DNA of 64,000 bases, taken from Martelella mediterranea DSM 17316 (GTDB lineage Bacteria; Pseudomonadota; Alphaproteobacteria; Rhizobiales; Rhizobiaceae). The stretch is taken from positions 1,692,001 to 1,756,000 of the forward strand of contig NZ_CP020330.1 of the NCBI RefSeq assembly GCF_002043005.1. Direction: 5' to 3'. This document shows positions 8,663 through 17,924 of this stretch, piece by piece. How positions within the stretch are numbered: position 1 is the first letter of the stretch; every line of letters begins with the position of its first letter. The position numbers and the translations under genes are program-made. A model generated the notes under the pieces. The model saw only the letters and a program-made list of their open reading frames with translations. It ran no database searches and was not told where the DNA came from.

Positions 8663-9106
8663 TTGAACGAAGCGCACGCCCCCCACCTTTCCGAATGGGT
8701 AACCGTCGACCAGCCGATGGTCGACCGATTCGCCGACGCGATTGACGACCATCAGTTCATTCATGTCGACCCGGAACGGGCGAAGACGGAGACCAGCTAT
8801 GGCGGCACGATCGTGCACGGCTTCTACCTGCTTTCGATGCTGACCGCCTTTACCCGCAGCGCTCTGCCGCCGGCAAAGGCGGGCGCGGTCGAAATCAACT
8901 ACGGCTTCGACAAGCTGCGCTTTCTCAGCCCTGTGCCGGTCGGCGCGCGCGTGCGCGGCAGTTTCACTCTGGAGAACGAGACCCCCAAGGCAGGTGGCGT
9001 TCTGCGCAGTTACGATGCGCGCGTCGAAATCGAAGGAGCGGAGCGCCCGGCCCTGGCAGCCAACTGGCTGGTCCTGACGGTGGGCGGGGACCAAGAGACG
9101 GATTGA
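8663..9106 (+). CDS. MaoC-like (R)-hydratase domain protein
   Basis: 147 residues from TTG 8663, a single hot-dog-fold MaoC dehydratase. Motifs: FADAIDDHQFIHVD, with the Asp and His of the hydratase-2 active site, and YGGTIVHGFYLLS. It would hydrate an enoyl-CoA to the (R)-3-hydroxyacyl-CoA, or the reverse. The TTG start is preferred because GAGGAGG stands at the right distance before it; an ATG at 8645 in the same frame would put that ribosome site inside the gene. First gene of the rightward operon under the predicted operator at 8607; the SDR starts 62 bases after its stop. Confidence 0.85.
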   Translation: MNEAHAPHLSEWVTVDQPMVDRFADAIDDHQFIHVDPERAKTETSYGGTIVHGFYLLSMLTAFTRSALPPAKAGAVEINYGFDKLRFLSPVPVGARVRGSFTLENETPKAGGVLRSYDARVEIEGAERPALAANWLVLTVGGDQETD

Positions 9107-9168
9107 CCGCGCAACGCGGGCGCAAGCAACACCGGAATTATCAAGACAACCGATTTGGAGGAGATGAC

Positions 9169-10086
9169 ATGACGGTTTCATTCAAGGATCAGGTGGCGAT
9201 CGTCACCGGCGCGGGGGGCGGCCTGGGCCGCTCGCACGCTCTCACCCTTGCCAGCCACGGCGCGGCCGTCGTGGTGAACGATTTCGGCGGCGCGCGCGAC
9301 GGCAGCGGCGGCACGACGGAGGCCAGCGAAGCTGTGGTGCGGGAAATCACAGCGGCGGGCGGGCGGGCCATCGCCAATGCCGGCAACGTCGCCTCCGAGT
9401 CCGATATGGCGGAGATGGTCGAGCAGGCGCTTTCGGCCTTCGGTCGGGTCGACGTGCTGATCAACAATGCCGGCATCCTGCGCGACAAGTCGTTCGCGAA
9501 GATGGAAATCGAGGATTTTCGGCGCGTGGTCGAGGTACATCTGATGGGCACGACGATCGCGACCAAGGCCGTCTGGGCGCAGATGCGCGAACAGAAATAC
9601 GGCCGCATTCTCGTCACCTCCTCGACCTCCGGCAGCTATGGCAATTTCGGCCAGTCCAACTACGGCGCCGCCAAGATGGGCGTGCTCGGGCTGATGAATG
9701 TGCTCCATCTCGAGGGAGCGAAATACGGCATTCACGTCAACGCCATCGTGCCTACGGCCGCCACGCGCATGACCGGCGACATGATGGACCCGGCAATGCT
9801 GGAGTTGCTCGCGCCCGATCTGGTGTCGCCCGCCGCGGTCTGGCTGGTGAGCTGTGACGCGCCCTCGCGCACCGCACTGCTTGCAGGCGCGGGCACCGTC
9901 GCCCGCCTTGCGCTGGTCGAAAGCCAGGGCGTCTGCTTCGCAGGCCAGGAATTCACGCCCGAAACCGTCGGCGACCGTTTCGAAGAGATCGCCAGTCTCG
10001 ACGGGCAGATCGAGGTGATGGCCGGTCTCGATCACGTCGAGCGGATCATCGCCAATGCCCGCGCGGCATTGGCGAAGAAGGATTGA
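9169..10086 (+). CDS. Short-chain dehydrogenase, MFE-2/HSD17B4-type hydroxyacyl-CoA dehydrogenase
   Basis: 305 residues. Rossmann motif TGAGGGLGRS, NNAG at about residue 98, catalytic Ser and YGAAK. The VVNDFGGARDGSGGTTEA insertion after the second strand is typical of the (R)-3-hydroxyacyl-CoA dehydrogenase part of peroxisomal multifunctional enzyme type 2 and its bacterial relatives. Working with the MaoC protein upstream, it would oxidise an (R)-3-hydroxyacyl-CoA to a 3-ketoacyl-CoA with NAD. The ATG at 9169 follows GGAGGAG; the frame is open upstream to 9103, but the ribosome site decides. Four bases after its stop the thioesterase begins. Confidence 0.9.
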   Translation: MTVSFKDQVAIVTGAGGGLGRSHALTLASHGAAVVVNDFGGARDGSGGTTEASEAVVREITAAGGRAIANAGNVASESDMAEMVEQALSAFGRVDVLINNAGILRDKSFAKMEIEDFRRVVEVHLMGTTIATKAVWAQMREQKYGRILVTSSTSGSYGNFGQSNYGAAKMGVLGLMNVLHLEGAKYGIHVNAIVPTAATRMTGDMMDPAMLELLAPDLVSPAAVWLVSCDAPSRTALLAGAGTVARLALVESQGVCFAGQEFTPETVGDRFEEIASLDGQIEVMAGLDHVERIIANARAALAKKD

Positions 10087-10090
10087 GGCG

Positions 10091-10567
10091 ATGAGCGAAC
10101 GTCTCGCGCCGCTTCCGCGCAGCGCCTATGCCTGGCACTATGATACGGCGCCGCAATGGAACGATTGCGACATCTATGGCCATGTGAACAACGTGGCCTA
10201 CCTGTCCTATTTCGATACGGCGATGAATATGGCGCTCATCGAGCACGGCGCGCTCGATCTCTCCGCCGATGCCGAGGGTCCGATCGGGCTGGTGGTGCAG
10301 AACGGCACGCAGTACTTCCGGGAGATTACCTTCCCCGCGAAGCTCAGCATCGGCGCTCGCGTCGAGGCCATCGGGCGAACCAGCCTGACCTGGGGCTTTG
10401 GCCTTTTTGACCGGGCGGGCGGCGCATGTGCCGCTCGCGGGCGCGTCGTCCACGTTTATGTGGACCGCGTCACCCGACGCCCGATCCCGCTCACGCCTGA
10501 ATTGCTTGCCTGCGCAGAGGCGTTGCTGCGCGATCCTGCCACCGACAACAAGGAGACCCCGTCATGA
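10091..10567 (+). CDS. Acyl-CoA thioesterase, 4HBT hot-dog fold
   Basis: 158 residues with the 4-hydroxybenzoyl-CoA-thioesterase-type motif [20 protein letters not shown], in which the Asp after the tryptophan region is the likely catalytic residue, and [10 protein letters not shown] later. Hydrolyses an acyl-CoA to free acid and CoA, perhaps to release a dead-end product or rescue CoA. It starts four bases after the SDR stop, and its stop overlaps the thiolase ATG by four bases. A second, different thioesterase lies in the opposite operon at 11887. Confidence 0.85.
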   Translation: MSERLAPLPRSAYAWHYDTAPQWNDCDIYGHVNNVAYLSYFDTAMNMALIEHGALDLSADAEGPIGLVVQNGTQYFREITFPAKLSIGARVEAIGRTSLTWGFGLFDRAGGACAARGRVVHVYVDRVTRRPIPLTPELLACAEALLRDPATDNKETPS

Positions 10568-11766
10568 GGGAAGCCGTCATCGTTTCGACCGCCCGCACGC
10601 CGATCGGCAAGGCCTATCGCGGCGCGTTCAACGCCACCACCGCGCCCCGGCTGATCGGCCATGCCATCGAGCATGCCGTCAGCCGCGCCGGCGTCGACCC
10701 CGCGGAGATCGAGGATGTGGTCGTCGGCGCCGCCCTGCAGCAGGGCACCACCCATATGAACATCGCGCGCACGGGCCTTTTGCGCGCCGGCCTTCCGGTA
10801 ACCGTTCCGGGACAGAGCGTCGACCGGCAATGCGCGTCCGGCCTGATGGCGATTGCGATCGCGGCCAAAGAGATCATATCGGATGGGATGGCGGTAACGA
10901 TCGGCGGCGGCGTCGAGCAGATTTCGCTGGTGCAGACGCCCGAGATGAACACCCGTCACTGGCACGACCCCTGGCTCGGCGAGCGGCTGCCGGCAACCTA
11001 TATGGCGATGATGGAAACCGCCGAAATCGTCGCGCGCCGCAATGGCGTAAGCCGCGAAGCCCAGGATGCCTATGCGTTGCAGTCGCAACAGCGCAGCGCC
11101 GCCGCCCAGGCAGCCGGCAGGTTCGATGATGAGATCGTGCCGCTCAGCACCGTCATGCAGGTCACCGACCGCGAAACCGGCGAAACCACGATGCGCGAGG
11201 TGACGCTTGAACGCGACGAGGGCAACCGGCCTTCCACGACGCTGGACGGTCTCTCAGGCCTTGCCCCGGTATTCAAGGATGGCCAGCAGGTGTCTGAAGG
11301 CGCGTTCGTGACAGCGGGCAACGCCTCGCAATTGTCCGACGGCGCCTCGGCCGCTGTCCTGATGGAGTGCGGCGAGGCGGAACGCCGGGGGCTGGCTCCG
11401 CTCGGCCTTTATCGCGGCATCGCCGTCACCGGTGTTTCGCCGGAAGAGATGGGGATCGGCCCGATATCCGCGGTCACGAAGCTTCTTGCCACCCACGATC
11501 TGAGCGTTGACGACATCGGTCTTTGGGAGCTCAACGAGGCCTTCGCCGCCCAGGTCATCCCCGCGCGCGACCGGCTCGGCATCCCGGATGAACTTATGAA
11601 CGTCAATGGCGGCGCGATCTCGATCGGTCATCCTTACGGCATGTCGGGCGCGCGCATGGTCGGCCACGCCCTGATCGAGGGCAAGCGCCGCGGCGCGCGC
11701 TATGTGGTGGTCACCATGTGTGTTGGCGGTGGCATGGGTGCGGCCGGGCTTTTCGAGGTTCTTTGA
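10564..11766 (+). CDS. Thiolase (acetyl-CoA acyltransferase)
   Basis: 400-residue thiolase of normal length with all active-site residues: Cys90 in SVDRQCASG, His356 in [10 protein letters not shown] and Cys386 in MCVGGGMG. Cleaves a 3-ketoacyl-CoA with CoA to release acetyl-CoA (or propionyl-CoA), the last step of a beta-oxidation round. Its ATG overlaps the thioesterase stop as ATGA. It is the last gene of the operon and is followed by a strong terminator at 11784. Confidence 0.95.
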   Translation: MREAVIVSTARTPIGKAYRGAFNATTAPRLIGHAIEHAVSRAGVDPAEIEDVVVGAALQQGTTHMNIARTGLLRAGLPVTVPGQSVDRQCASGLMAIAIAAKEIISDGMAVTIGGGVEQISLVQTPEMNTRHWHDPWLGERLPATYMAMMETAEIVARRNGVSREAQDAYALQSQQRSAAAQAAGRFDDEIVPLSTVMQVTDRETGETTMREVTLERDEGNRPSTTLDGLSGLAPVFKDGQQVSEGAFVTAGNASQLSDGASAAVLMECGEAERRGLAPLGLYRGIAVTGVSPEEMGIGPISAVTKLLATHDLSVDDIGLWELNEAFAAQVIPARDRLGIPDELMNVNGGAISIGHPYGMSGARMVGHALIEGKRRGARYVVVTMCVGGGMGAAGLFEVL

Positions 11767-11783
11767 GCCGGACCGCCAAATCG

Positions 11784-11826
11784 CAAGAAGACGGCCATCG
11801 GGTGCGGTGGCCGTCTTCTTGTTTTT
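11784..11826. terminator. Rho-independent terminator between convergent operons
   Basis: Perfect 14-bp inverted repeat, CAAGAAGACGGCCA (11784-11797) with TGGCCGTCTTCTTG (11808-11821), 10-base loop, followed by TTTTT. It ends the thiolase operon and may also stop leftward reading from the thioesterase at 11887. Confidence 0.9.
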
Positions 11827-11886
11827 AAACAGGTCGAAAGGCCTGCTCGAACCGCTGAGAAACGCCGGGCAAGCGAGGGCGAAGCC

Positions 11887-12360
11887 TCAACCGAGACCGG
11901 TGCGCCGGTTGAGCCAATCCGGGTAGGGGATATCCCGCTGCGCCATTTCCATCTCCTGGAGATGCGCGGCCGCGACCGGGGGAAAAGGGGCGGCCTTCGG
12001 CTTGCCGGACTTACGGGCGACATGGAGTAGCACCTGCTCGCACCAGGCCAGCCGCTCTCCGCTCTCGTCCAGCATCTCCTGATAGAGGTGCATCCGCTTG
12101 GCATCGACCGCCAGAACCCGCGTGGCGACCGTGAAGGCATCGCCCTCATGGCATTCGCGCTGATAACCGATCCGCATCTCCAGCGTATAGAGCGTGGCTT
12201 GGTTTTCGGCGCGATAGGCCTCGCCAAGGCCGATCTCCTCCATCAGCGCTGTGACGGAACGGGAAAAGGCGATGCCATAGGCGAAATCCCCCATGTGGCC
12301 GTTATAGTCGACCCAGTCCGGAAGCACGCGGAAAGCGCTCTGGAATAGTGCGTCGTTCAT
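11887..12360 (-). CDS. Acyl-CoA thioesterase-like protein
   Basis: 157 residues, hot-dog fold: LPDWVDYNGHMGDFAYGIAFS is the thioesterase signature (DYNGHM), as in the thioesterases found beside carnitine and acyl-CoA genes. It is the last gene of the leftward transport operon, its ATG overlapping the LivM stop by four bases. Its sequence differs clearly from the 10091 thioesterase, so the two probably act on different acyl-CoAs. Confidence 0.85.
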   Translation of the reverse strand: MNDALFQSAFRVLPDWVDYNGHMGDFAYGIAFSRSVTALMEEIGLGEAYRAENQATLYTLEMRIGYQRECHEGDAFTVATRVLAVDAKRMHLYQEMLDESGERLAWCEQVLLHVARKSGKPKAAPFPPVAAAHLQEMEMAQRDIPYPDWLNRRTGLG

Positions 12361-13331
12361 GATTTCCTCCTAGCAGCGAAACGGTGGTGCAGTTCGCCCA
12401 CGATCCCGCGGCGGAACAGCAGGACGCAGACGATGAAGGTCGCGCCAAGCGCCGTGGTCACGGGGAAGCCGGTGGTGGCGAAGTAGTTCTGCAGGGTGAC
12501 GACCAGCCCCGCACCGACGATCGGCCCGGCAATGCTGCCGATCCCGCCGAGAAGCGTCATCAGGATCACCTCGCCGGACATGTGCCAGTTCACATCCGTC
12601 AGTGTAGCGAACTGGAACAGGATCGCCTTGAGCCCGCCGGCCAGTCCGGCAAAGCCGGCCGACATGACGAAGGCGCCGAGCTTGTAACGCTGCACCGAGT
12701 AGCCGAGAGAGATCGCCCTTTGTTCGTTCTCGCGGATGGCCTGCAGGACCATACCATAGGGCGAATGCACGATCCGCCAGATCGCGAAGATGCTGGCGAC
12801 GAAGACAATGGCGATGACGTAGTAGAGCACATTGCTGTCGGCGAGATCGATAACCCCGAAAAGACGCCCGCGCGAGAAACCCTGAATGCCGTCTTCGCCA
12901 TGGGTGAAGGGCGCCTGCAGGCAGAAGAAGTAAAACATCTGCGCCAGCGCCAGCGTGACCATCGCAAAATAGATGCCTTGCCGGCGCACCGCCAAAAGCC
13001 CCATGATCAGGCCGAGCACAAGTGCTGCGGCGACCCCTGCGAGAATGGCAAATTCGGGGTTCACCTCCCAGACCTTCAGCGCATGCGCCGTGACATAGGC
13101 GGAACCGCCGAAGAAAGCCGCATGGCCAAAGGACAGGAGGCCGCCATAGCCAAGCAGCAGGTTGAAGGCCGATGCGAACAGCGCGAAGCACATCAGCTTC
13201 ATCAGCAATACCGGATAGACCCAGAGCGGCAGCAGCATCAGCAGGGCAATGAGCGCCAGCACGACGAGCTGTTGCCGCCGGTGCGGGCGGGTGGTCTCGG
13301 CCACCGTCTCGAATTCTTCGGCTTCGATCAT
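12357..13331 (-). CDS. livM: Branched-chain amino acid-type ABC transporter permease, LivM family
   Basis: 324-residue polytopic inner-membrane protein; hydrophobic segments run throughout (for example VVLALIALLMLLPLWVYPVL at the start), and LLGYGGLLSFGHAAFFGGSAY and MTLLGGIGSIAGPIVGAGLV are LivM hallmarks. It forms the translocation channel with LivH. It lies one base after livH and overlaps the thioesterase. LivM-type carriers import amino acids, but those inside acyl-CoA clusters often carry aromatic or aliphatic carboxylates. Confidence 0.93.
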   Translation of the reverse strand: MIEAEEFETVAETTRPHRRQQLVVLALIALLMLLPLWVYPVLLMKLMCFALFASAFNLLLGYGGLLSFGHAAFFGGSAYVTAHALKVWEVNPEFAILAGVAAALVLGLIMGLLAVRRQGIYFAMVTLALAQMFYFFCLQAPFTHGEDGIQGFSRGRLFGVIDLADSNVLYYVIAIVFVASIFAIWRIVHSPYGMVLQAIRENEQRAISLGYSVQRYKLGAFVMSAGFAGLAGGLKAILFQFATLTDVNWHMSGEVILMTLLGGIGSIAGPIVGAGLVVTLQNYFATTGFPVTTALGATFIVCVLLFRRGIVGELHHRFAARRKS

Positions 13332-13332
13332 C

Positions 13333-14220
13333 TCAGTTTTCCTTTCCGAAGAGACCTGCAGGACGCAACAGCAGCACGATCGCCATGATGACGAAGATCA
13401 CGATATTCGCCGCTTCGGGGTAGAACACCTTGGTCAGACCCTCGACGACGCCCAGCAGATAGCCCGTGGCGATCGCGCCAAGAATCGAGCCCATGCCGCC
13501 GACCACGACCACCGCGAAGATGATGATGATCATGTTGGAGCCCATCGTCGGGCTGACCTGGAAGATCGGAGCGGCAAGCACGCCTGCAACGCCCGCAAGC
13601 GCGCAGCCAAAGGCGTAGGTCAGGGTCAACAGCAGCGGCACGTTGACGCCGAAAGCCTGCACGAGTGTGGCATCTTCGGTCGCAGCGCGCAGATAGGAAC
13701 CGATCTTGGTCTTTTCGACCAGCGCCCAGGTGCCGAAGCAGATCAGCAGCGAGGCGACCACGACCCAGCCGCGATAGATCGGCACGGTCACGAAATCGGT
13801 ACGAATGACGCCCCGCATTTCGGCCGGGGACGCGAAGGGTTTGCCGGATGCGCCGTAGAAATGCTGGAACGCGCCTTCCAGAAGCAGCGCGAGGCCAAAG
13901 GTGAAGAGCAGGCCGTAGAGGTGATCGAGATCGTAGAGACGGCGGAGCATGGTGCGCTCGATCAGCGCCCCGACGAGGCCGACGAGGACGGGGGCCAGCA
14001 GCAGCGACGGCCAGTAGCCGAGACCCAGATAGTGGCCAAGCATCCAGGCGGCGAAGGCCCCGAGCATGTAGAAGGCGCCGTGAGCGAAGTTTACCACGCG
14101 CAGCAGCCCGAATATCACCGCCAGCCCGAGCGACAGCAGCGCGTAGAACGAACCGTTGATCAGGCCGATCATCACCTGCCCGGTGAGCACCACAAGCGGC
14201 ACGCCAAAAATCATTGTCAT
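13333..14220 (-). CDS. livH: Branched-chain amino acid-type ABC transporter permease, LivH family
   Basis: 295 residues, eight or so membrane segments. LINGSFYALLSLGLAVIFG followed by LLRVVNFAHGAFYMLGAF is the diagnostic N-terminal LivH pattern, and VVGGMGSILGAI the C-terminal one. Start at 14220 preceded by GGGAG; an upstream in-frame extension overlaps livF and lacks a ribosome site. Pairs with LivM in the inner membrane. Confidence 0.93.
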   Translation of the reverse strand: MTMIFGVPLVVLTGQVMIGLINGSFYALLSLGLAVIFGLLRVVNFAHGAFYMLGAFAAWMLGHYLGLGYWPSLLLAPVLVGLVGALIERTMLRRLYDLDHLYGLLFTFGLALLLEGAFQHFYGASGKPFASPAEMRGVIRTDFVTVPIYRGWVVVASLLICFGTWALVEKTKIGSYLRAATEDATLVQAFGVNVPLLLTLTYAFGCALAGVAGVLAAPIFQVSPTMGSNMIIIIFAVVVVGGMGSILGAIATGYLLGVVEGLTKVFYPEAANIVIFVIMAIVLLLRPAGLFGKEN

Positions 14221-14221
14221 G

Positions 14222-14965
14222 TCAAACTCCCAGTGCCTTGTTGAGCGTCTCGCGCCTGCCGGGCAGCTCGGCGACTGCAAAGCTGTCGATCATCTCGCCT
14301 TGATCCATGACGTAGAAATGATCCGCGATCCTGGCGGCGAAACGGAAATTCTGTTCGACCAGAAGGACGCTCAGCCCGTGGGCCTTGAGCGCCTTCAGCA
14401 TCTCGCCGATCCGGTTCACGATCACCGGGGCCAGCCCTTCGGTCGGCTCGTCAAGCAGGATCAGGCTGACGCCGGTGCGCAAGATGCGGGCGATCGCCAG
14501 CATCTGCTGTTCGCCGCCCGAGAGCTTGGTGCCCGGGCTGTGACGGCGCTCCAGCAGGTTTGGAAACAGCGTGTAGATTTCGTCGAGCGACATTTCCTTG
14601 CCGTTGCGGGCCACGATCGGCGGCAGCATCAGGTTCTCTTCCACGCTGAGCGAGGCGAAGATGCCGCGTTCCTCGGGCACGAAGCCGATGCCGGCATGGG
14701 CGACCCGGTGCAGCGGCAGGCGCAGGATCGACCGTTGATCGAATTCGACCGTGCCGGTCCGCTTTCGCACGATACCCATCAGGCTGCGCAATGTGGTGGT
14801 CTTGCCGACGCCGTTGCGACCCAGCAGGGTCACGGTCTCGCCGGGGTAGACGTCGAGATCGACGCCATAAAGCGCCTGGCTCTCTCCGTACCAGGCTTCC
14901 AGCCCGCGCACCTTCAGTTGCTGCGGGCCGCGGGCCTCGCGGGTCTTCGCGGAAGCGTCAGTCAT
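14222..14965 (-). CDS. livF: ABC transporter ATP-binding protein, LivF family
   Basis: 247 residues. Walker A GRNGVGKTT, signature LSGGEQQ, Walker B LILLDEPTEG, then the H-loop region VLLVEQN. The C-terminal part is short, as in LivF. Its ATG overlaps the livG stop by eight bases. With LivG it powers the LivHM channel. Confidence 0.93.
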   Translation of the reverse strand: MTDASAKTREARGPQQLKVRGLEAWYGESQALYGVDLDVYPGETVTLLGRNGVGKTTTLRSLMGIVRKRTGTVEFDQRSILRLPLHRVAHAGIGFVPEERGIFASLSVEENLMLPPIVARNGKEMSLDEIYTLFPNLLERRHSPGTKLSGGEQQMLAIARILRTGVSLILLDEPTEGLAPVIVNRIGEMLKALKAHGLSVLLVEQNFRFAARIADHFYVMDQGEMIDSFAVAELPGRRETLNKALGV

Positions 14966-15752
14966 CGTCCTCGGTCCCCATATAGGCTTCGCGCACGCGC
15001 GGATCGGCGCTGACCGCGTCATAGTTTCCTTGCGTGAGGATTTCGCCACGCTGCAGCACGGTGATGTCGTCGCCGATATCGGCAACAACCTTGATATTGT
15101 GTTCGACCATCAGGACGGCGCAGTCGCGGGCGACATCGGCAATCAGCCGGGCCATCGTCTCGACATCCTCCTGACCCATGCCTGCAAGCGGCTCGTCGAG
15201 AAGCAGCACTTTAGGGTCGAGCGCCAGCGTGGTGGCGATCTCCAGAGCGCGTTTGCGCCCGTAAGAGAGGTCCGCCGCCCGGTGATCGGCCATATCGGCG
15301 AGGCCGACGCGTCCGAGCAGTTCCATCGCGCGGGGCCTGAGCCGCGACAGGCTGGCAAGCGACCGCCAGAACTGCACGGCAAGCCCGTTTTGCCTTTGCA
15401 GCGCCACACAGACATTGTCCACCAGCGACATGTCGCCGAAGGTGGCGGAGATCTGGAACGACCGGGCGACGCCAAGCCGCGCCACCTGCGCCGGCGCCAT
15501 GCGGGTGATGTCCGTTTCGCCGACCATGATCGTCCCCGCGCTCGGCTGCAGGAACTTGGTCAGGAGGTTGAACACCGTGCTCTTGCCGGCGCCGTTCGGA
15601 CCGATCAGCGCGTGGATCCGGCCGTGACGGATGTCGATATCGACATTCGTCACGGCCTGGAAGTTCCCGAAACTCTTGCTGAGACCCCGTGCCGACAATG
15701 CGGCACGGGCGCTCTCCGGCGCGGGGCGCGCCGAAATGGTAGCCATCGTCAT
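14958..15752 (-). CDS. livG: ABC transporter ATP-binding protein, LivG family
   Basis: 264 residues. Walker A GPNGAGKST, signature LSYGRKRALE (LivG-type in place of LSGGQ), Walker B VLLLDEPLAGM and VLMVEHN. LSYGR plus a C-terminal extension distinguishes LivG from LivF. It begins nine bases after the binding-protein stop codon. Confidence 0.93.
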   Translation of the reverse strand: MTMATISARPAPESARAALSARGLSKSFGNFQAVTNVDIDIRHGRIHALIGPNGAGKSTVFNLLTKFLQPSAGTIMVGETDITRMAPAQVARLGVARSFQISATFGDMSLVDNVCVALQRQNGLAVQFWRSLASLSRLRPRAMELLGRVGLADMADHRAADLSYGRKRALEIATTLALDPKVLLLDEPLAGMGQEDVETMARLIADVARDCAVLMVEHNIKVVADIGDDITVLQRGEILTQGNYDAVSADPRVREAYMGTEDDD

Positions 15753-15761
15753 GATGTCGCC

Positions 15762-16967
15762 TTACCCGTCGATGAGCGGGCAATCGCTCTGGTCAAGCGG
15801 CCGGAAAGCCTCGTCGCCCGGAATGGTGCGCAGGACCTTGTAGTAATCCCACGGACCCTCGGATTCCTCGGGTGTCTTGACCTTTACGAGGTACATGTCA
15901 TGGACGACGCGGCCATCCTTGCGCAGGGAGGCATTGTGGTTGAAGAAGTCGTCGATATCCATGCCGCGCATGGTTTCCATGACCTCGGAGCCGCTCTTTG
16001 CCTGGCCCGATGCCTCGGCCGCCTTGAGGTAGTTCATCACCGACGAGTAGACACCTGCATGCACCATGGTCGGCATCTTGCCGTCCATCCTTTCGCCGAA
16101 CCGTTCGGACCAGGCGCGGGTTTCGTCGTTCATGTCCCAGTAGAACGCGGTTGTCAGCGTCAGGTTCTGCGCGATGTCAAGGCCGACGCCATGGACATCG
16201 GTCAGGAACAGCAGCATGCCGGCGATATCCTGTCCGCCGGCGGTGATGCCGAACTCTTCCGCCTGTTTCAGCGCGGTCATGGTGTCGCCGGAGGAGTTGG
16301 CAAGCGCAATCACATCCGCGCCGGAGGCCTGGGCCTGCAGCAGGTAGGACGAGAAATCGGAGGTTTCGCGCGGATGCATGACCTGCCCGACAACCGTGCC
16401 GCCGGCAGCTTTGACGGCCGCGGCCGTATCGGCCTCAAGCGCATGGCCGAAGGTGTAATCGACAGTCAGGAAGAACCATGTCTTGTCGCCCTGCAGCGTC
16501 ATCGCGCGGCCGGTTCCGTTGGCCAGCGCATAGGTGTCCCAGGTCCACTGGGCGGTCGACGGCGAGCAGGAAGCGCCGGTGAGCGCCGAGGAGCCCGCGG
16601 TCGAGATCAGCAGCGCCGTATCGCTCTGGCGGGTGATTTCCTGCACGGCGAGGGCCACCGAGGACGTCGGCACGTCGGCGATCGCGATCACGTTCTGCTC
16701 GTCGATCCAGCGGCGCGCCAGGGTCGAGCCGACATCCGGCTTGTTCTGGTGGTCACCGACGATGACTTCCACGTCTTCGCCCAGAAGCTTGCCGCCGAAG
16801 TCCTCGACAGCCATCTCTGCCGCGACTTGCGAGCCCTTGCCGGAAAGGTCGTAATTCATCCCCGACATGTCGGTCAGAACGCCGATCCGATAGGGCTCGG
16901 CCTGCGCTCCCGCCGCCAGCGCGACGGAGAAGGCCGACGTCAGAATGGCCTTTGTTATTACAGTCAT
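15762..16967 (-). CDS. Periplasmic substrate-binding protein of Liv-type ABC transporter
   Basis: 401 residues with a Sec signal peptide (TKAILTSAFSVALAAGAQA, cleavage about residue 22) and the type I periplasmic-binding fold of the LivJ/amide-binding family: YRIGVLTDMSG, AVEDFGGKLLGEDVEVIVGDHQNK. GAGGAG precedes the ATG. It is between the enoyl-CoA hydratase and livG in the leftward operon, so its ligand is probably the free acid that the ligase at 17925 activates. Confidence 0.93.
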   Translation of the reverse strand: MTVITKAILTSAFSVALAAGAQAEPYRIGVLTDMSGMNYDLSGKGSQVAAEMAVEDFGGKLLGEDVEVIVGDHQNKPDVGSTLARRWIDEQNVIAIADVPTSSVALAVQEITRQSDTALLISTAGSSALTGASCSPSTAQWTWDTYALANGTGRAMTLQGDKTWFFLTVDYTFGHALEADTAAAVKAAGGTVVGQVMHPRETSDFSSYLLQAQASGADVIALANSSGDTMTALKQAEEFGITAGGQDIAGMLLFLTDVHGVGLDIAQNLTLTTAFYWDMNDETRAWSERFGERMDGKMPTMVHAGVYSSVMNYLKAAEASGQAKSGSEVMETMRGMDIDDFFNHNASLRKDGRVVHDMYLVKVKTPEESEGPWDYYKVLRTIPGDEAFRPLDQSDCPLIDG

Positions 16968-17039
16968 AAATATTCTCCTCCCAATTGGCACCACTCGGGT
17001 GCATGAAAAAGCCGGGCGAACCCACGCGCCGGCCGGTGA

Positions 17040-17777
17040 TCAGGCCCCGCCGCCGCCTTCGGCAAGCAGCTTGGCCAGCAGAAACTGGTCGCCCTCGACG
17101 CCTTCCGCCCAATTTTGGCGGGCATGGGCATCGATGGCGGATTTGGTCATGCGCAGCGACATCGGCGGTATTTCCGCGATCGCGTTCGCCCATTCCCTTG
17201 CCGCGTCCAGCGCCGCGCCGGCGGCAACCGCGCGGTCGGCGAGGCCGAGCGTCAGCGCCTCGTCGGCGCCGATCGTTTCATCGCAGCACAGAATTCTCTT
17301 GGCACGGCCCGCGCCCACGCGCTCGGTCAGAAGCGGCAGCCCGCCCCAGCCGAGCGTCATGCCGAGACGCACTTCCGGGAAGCGCAGATAGGCATCCTCG
17401 GCCATGACGCGGAAATCGGCGCAGAGCGCGAGGATCGCGCCGCCGCCGATGGCCGGCCCCTCGATCGCGGCGATGACGATCTGCGGCAGCCGCCGCCAGG
17501 CCGTGCTCATGCGCACGCCCGCATTCATCGACAGGTGGCGGGCGACGGCCGGGCCCTGCGGGTCCCACAACCGCGGGTCCTTCAGGTCCACGCCGGCGGC
17601 GAAGATTTTCGGCGTGCCGGCCAGGACGATCACCGAAACATCGGGATTGAGCGACAGCTCCCTTGCCGCCGTCTCCAGTGCGTCGATCATCGCCTGATCC
17701 AGCGCATTCGCCTTTCCGCCACGATCGAATCGCACGGTTGCAATCGCGCCTTCCACCTCAACCTTTACACTCGACAT
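17040..17777 (-). CDS. Enoyl-CoA hydratase/isomerase family protein
   Basis: 245 residues, crotonase fold: IFAAGVDLKD and AIEGPAIGGGAILALCADFRV form the oxyanion hole, followed by FPEVRLGMTLGWGG. The position of the first catalytic glutamate of classic hydratases holds isoleucine (GGAILAL rather than GGxELAL), so it may be an isomerase or a specialised hydratase. First gene of the leftward transport operon, read from the divergent promoter with the operator at 17817. Start could be ATG 17777, 17786 or 17798; GAGGGA stands about ten bases before 17777. Confidence 0.85.
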   Translation of the reverse strand: MSSVKVEVEGAIATVRFDRGGKANALDQAMIDALETAARELSLNPDVSVIVLAGTPKIFAAGVDLKDPRLWDPQGPAVARHLSMNAGVRMSTAWRRLPQIVIAAIEGPAIGGGAILALCADFRVMAEDAYLRFPEVRLGMTLGWGGLPLLTERVGAGRAKRILCCDETIGADEALTLGLADRAVAAGAALDAAREWANAIAEIPPMSLRMTKSAIDAHARQNWAEGVEGDQFLLAKLLAEGGGGA

Positions 17778-17816
17778 GGCGGTCATTTCCCTCGTCATTT
17801 CACCGTCGCCAAGCGA

Positions 17817-17832
17817 CATACTACTAAGTATG
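17817..17832. promoter_or_regulatory. Predicted TetR operator, copy 2
   Basis: CATACTACTAAGTATG followed by TTGCA, in the gap between the leftward enoyl-CoA hydratase operon and the rightward ligase gene. It matches the site at 8607-8622 in 14 of 16 bases, with the differences confined to the centre, and the flanking TTGCA is shared. Confidence 0.75.
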
Positions 17833-17924
17833 TTGCACAATGAGGCACAACAATGCAATATGAAATATGAGAGGACGGAAGCCGACGCGCGTCCCGAATT
17901 TGAGTTTTTCCTGAGGAGGACAAG

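Noticed and set aside
15030..17006. 658-codon open frame on the plus strand opposite the Liv genes
   Set aside because: Antisense to livG and the binding-protein gene, no homology, no ribosome site.
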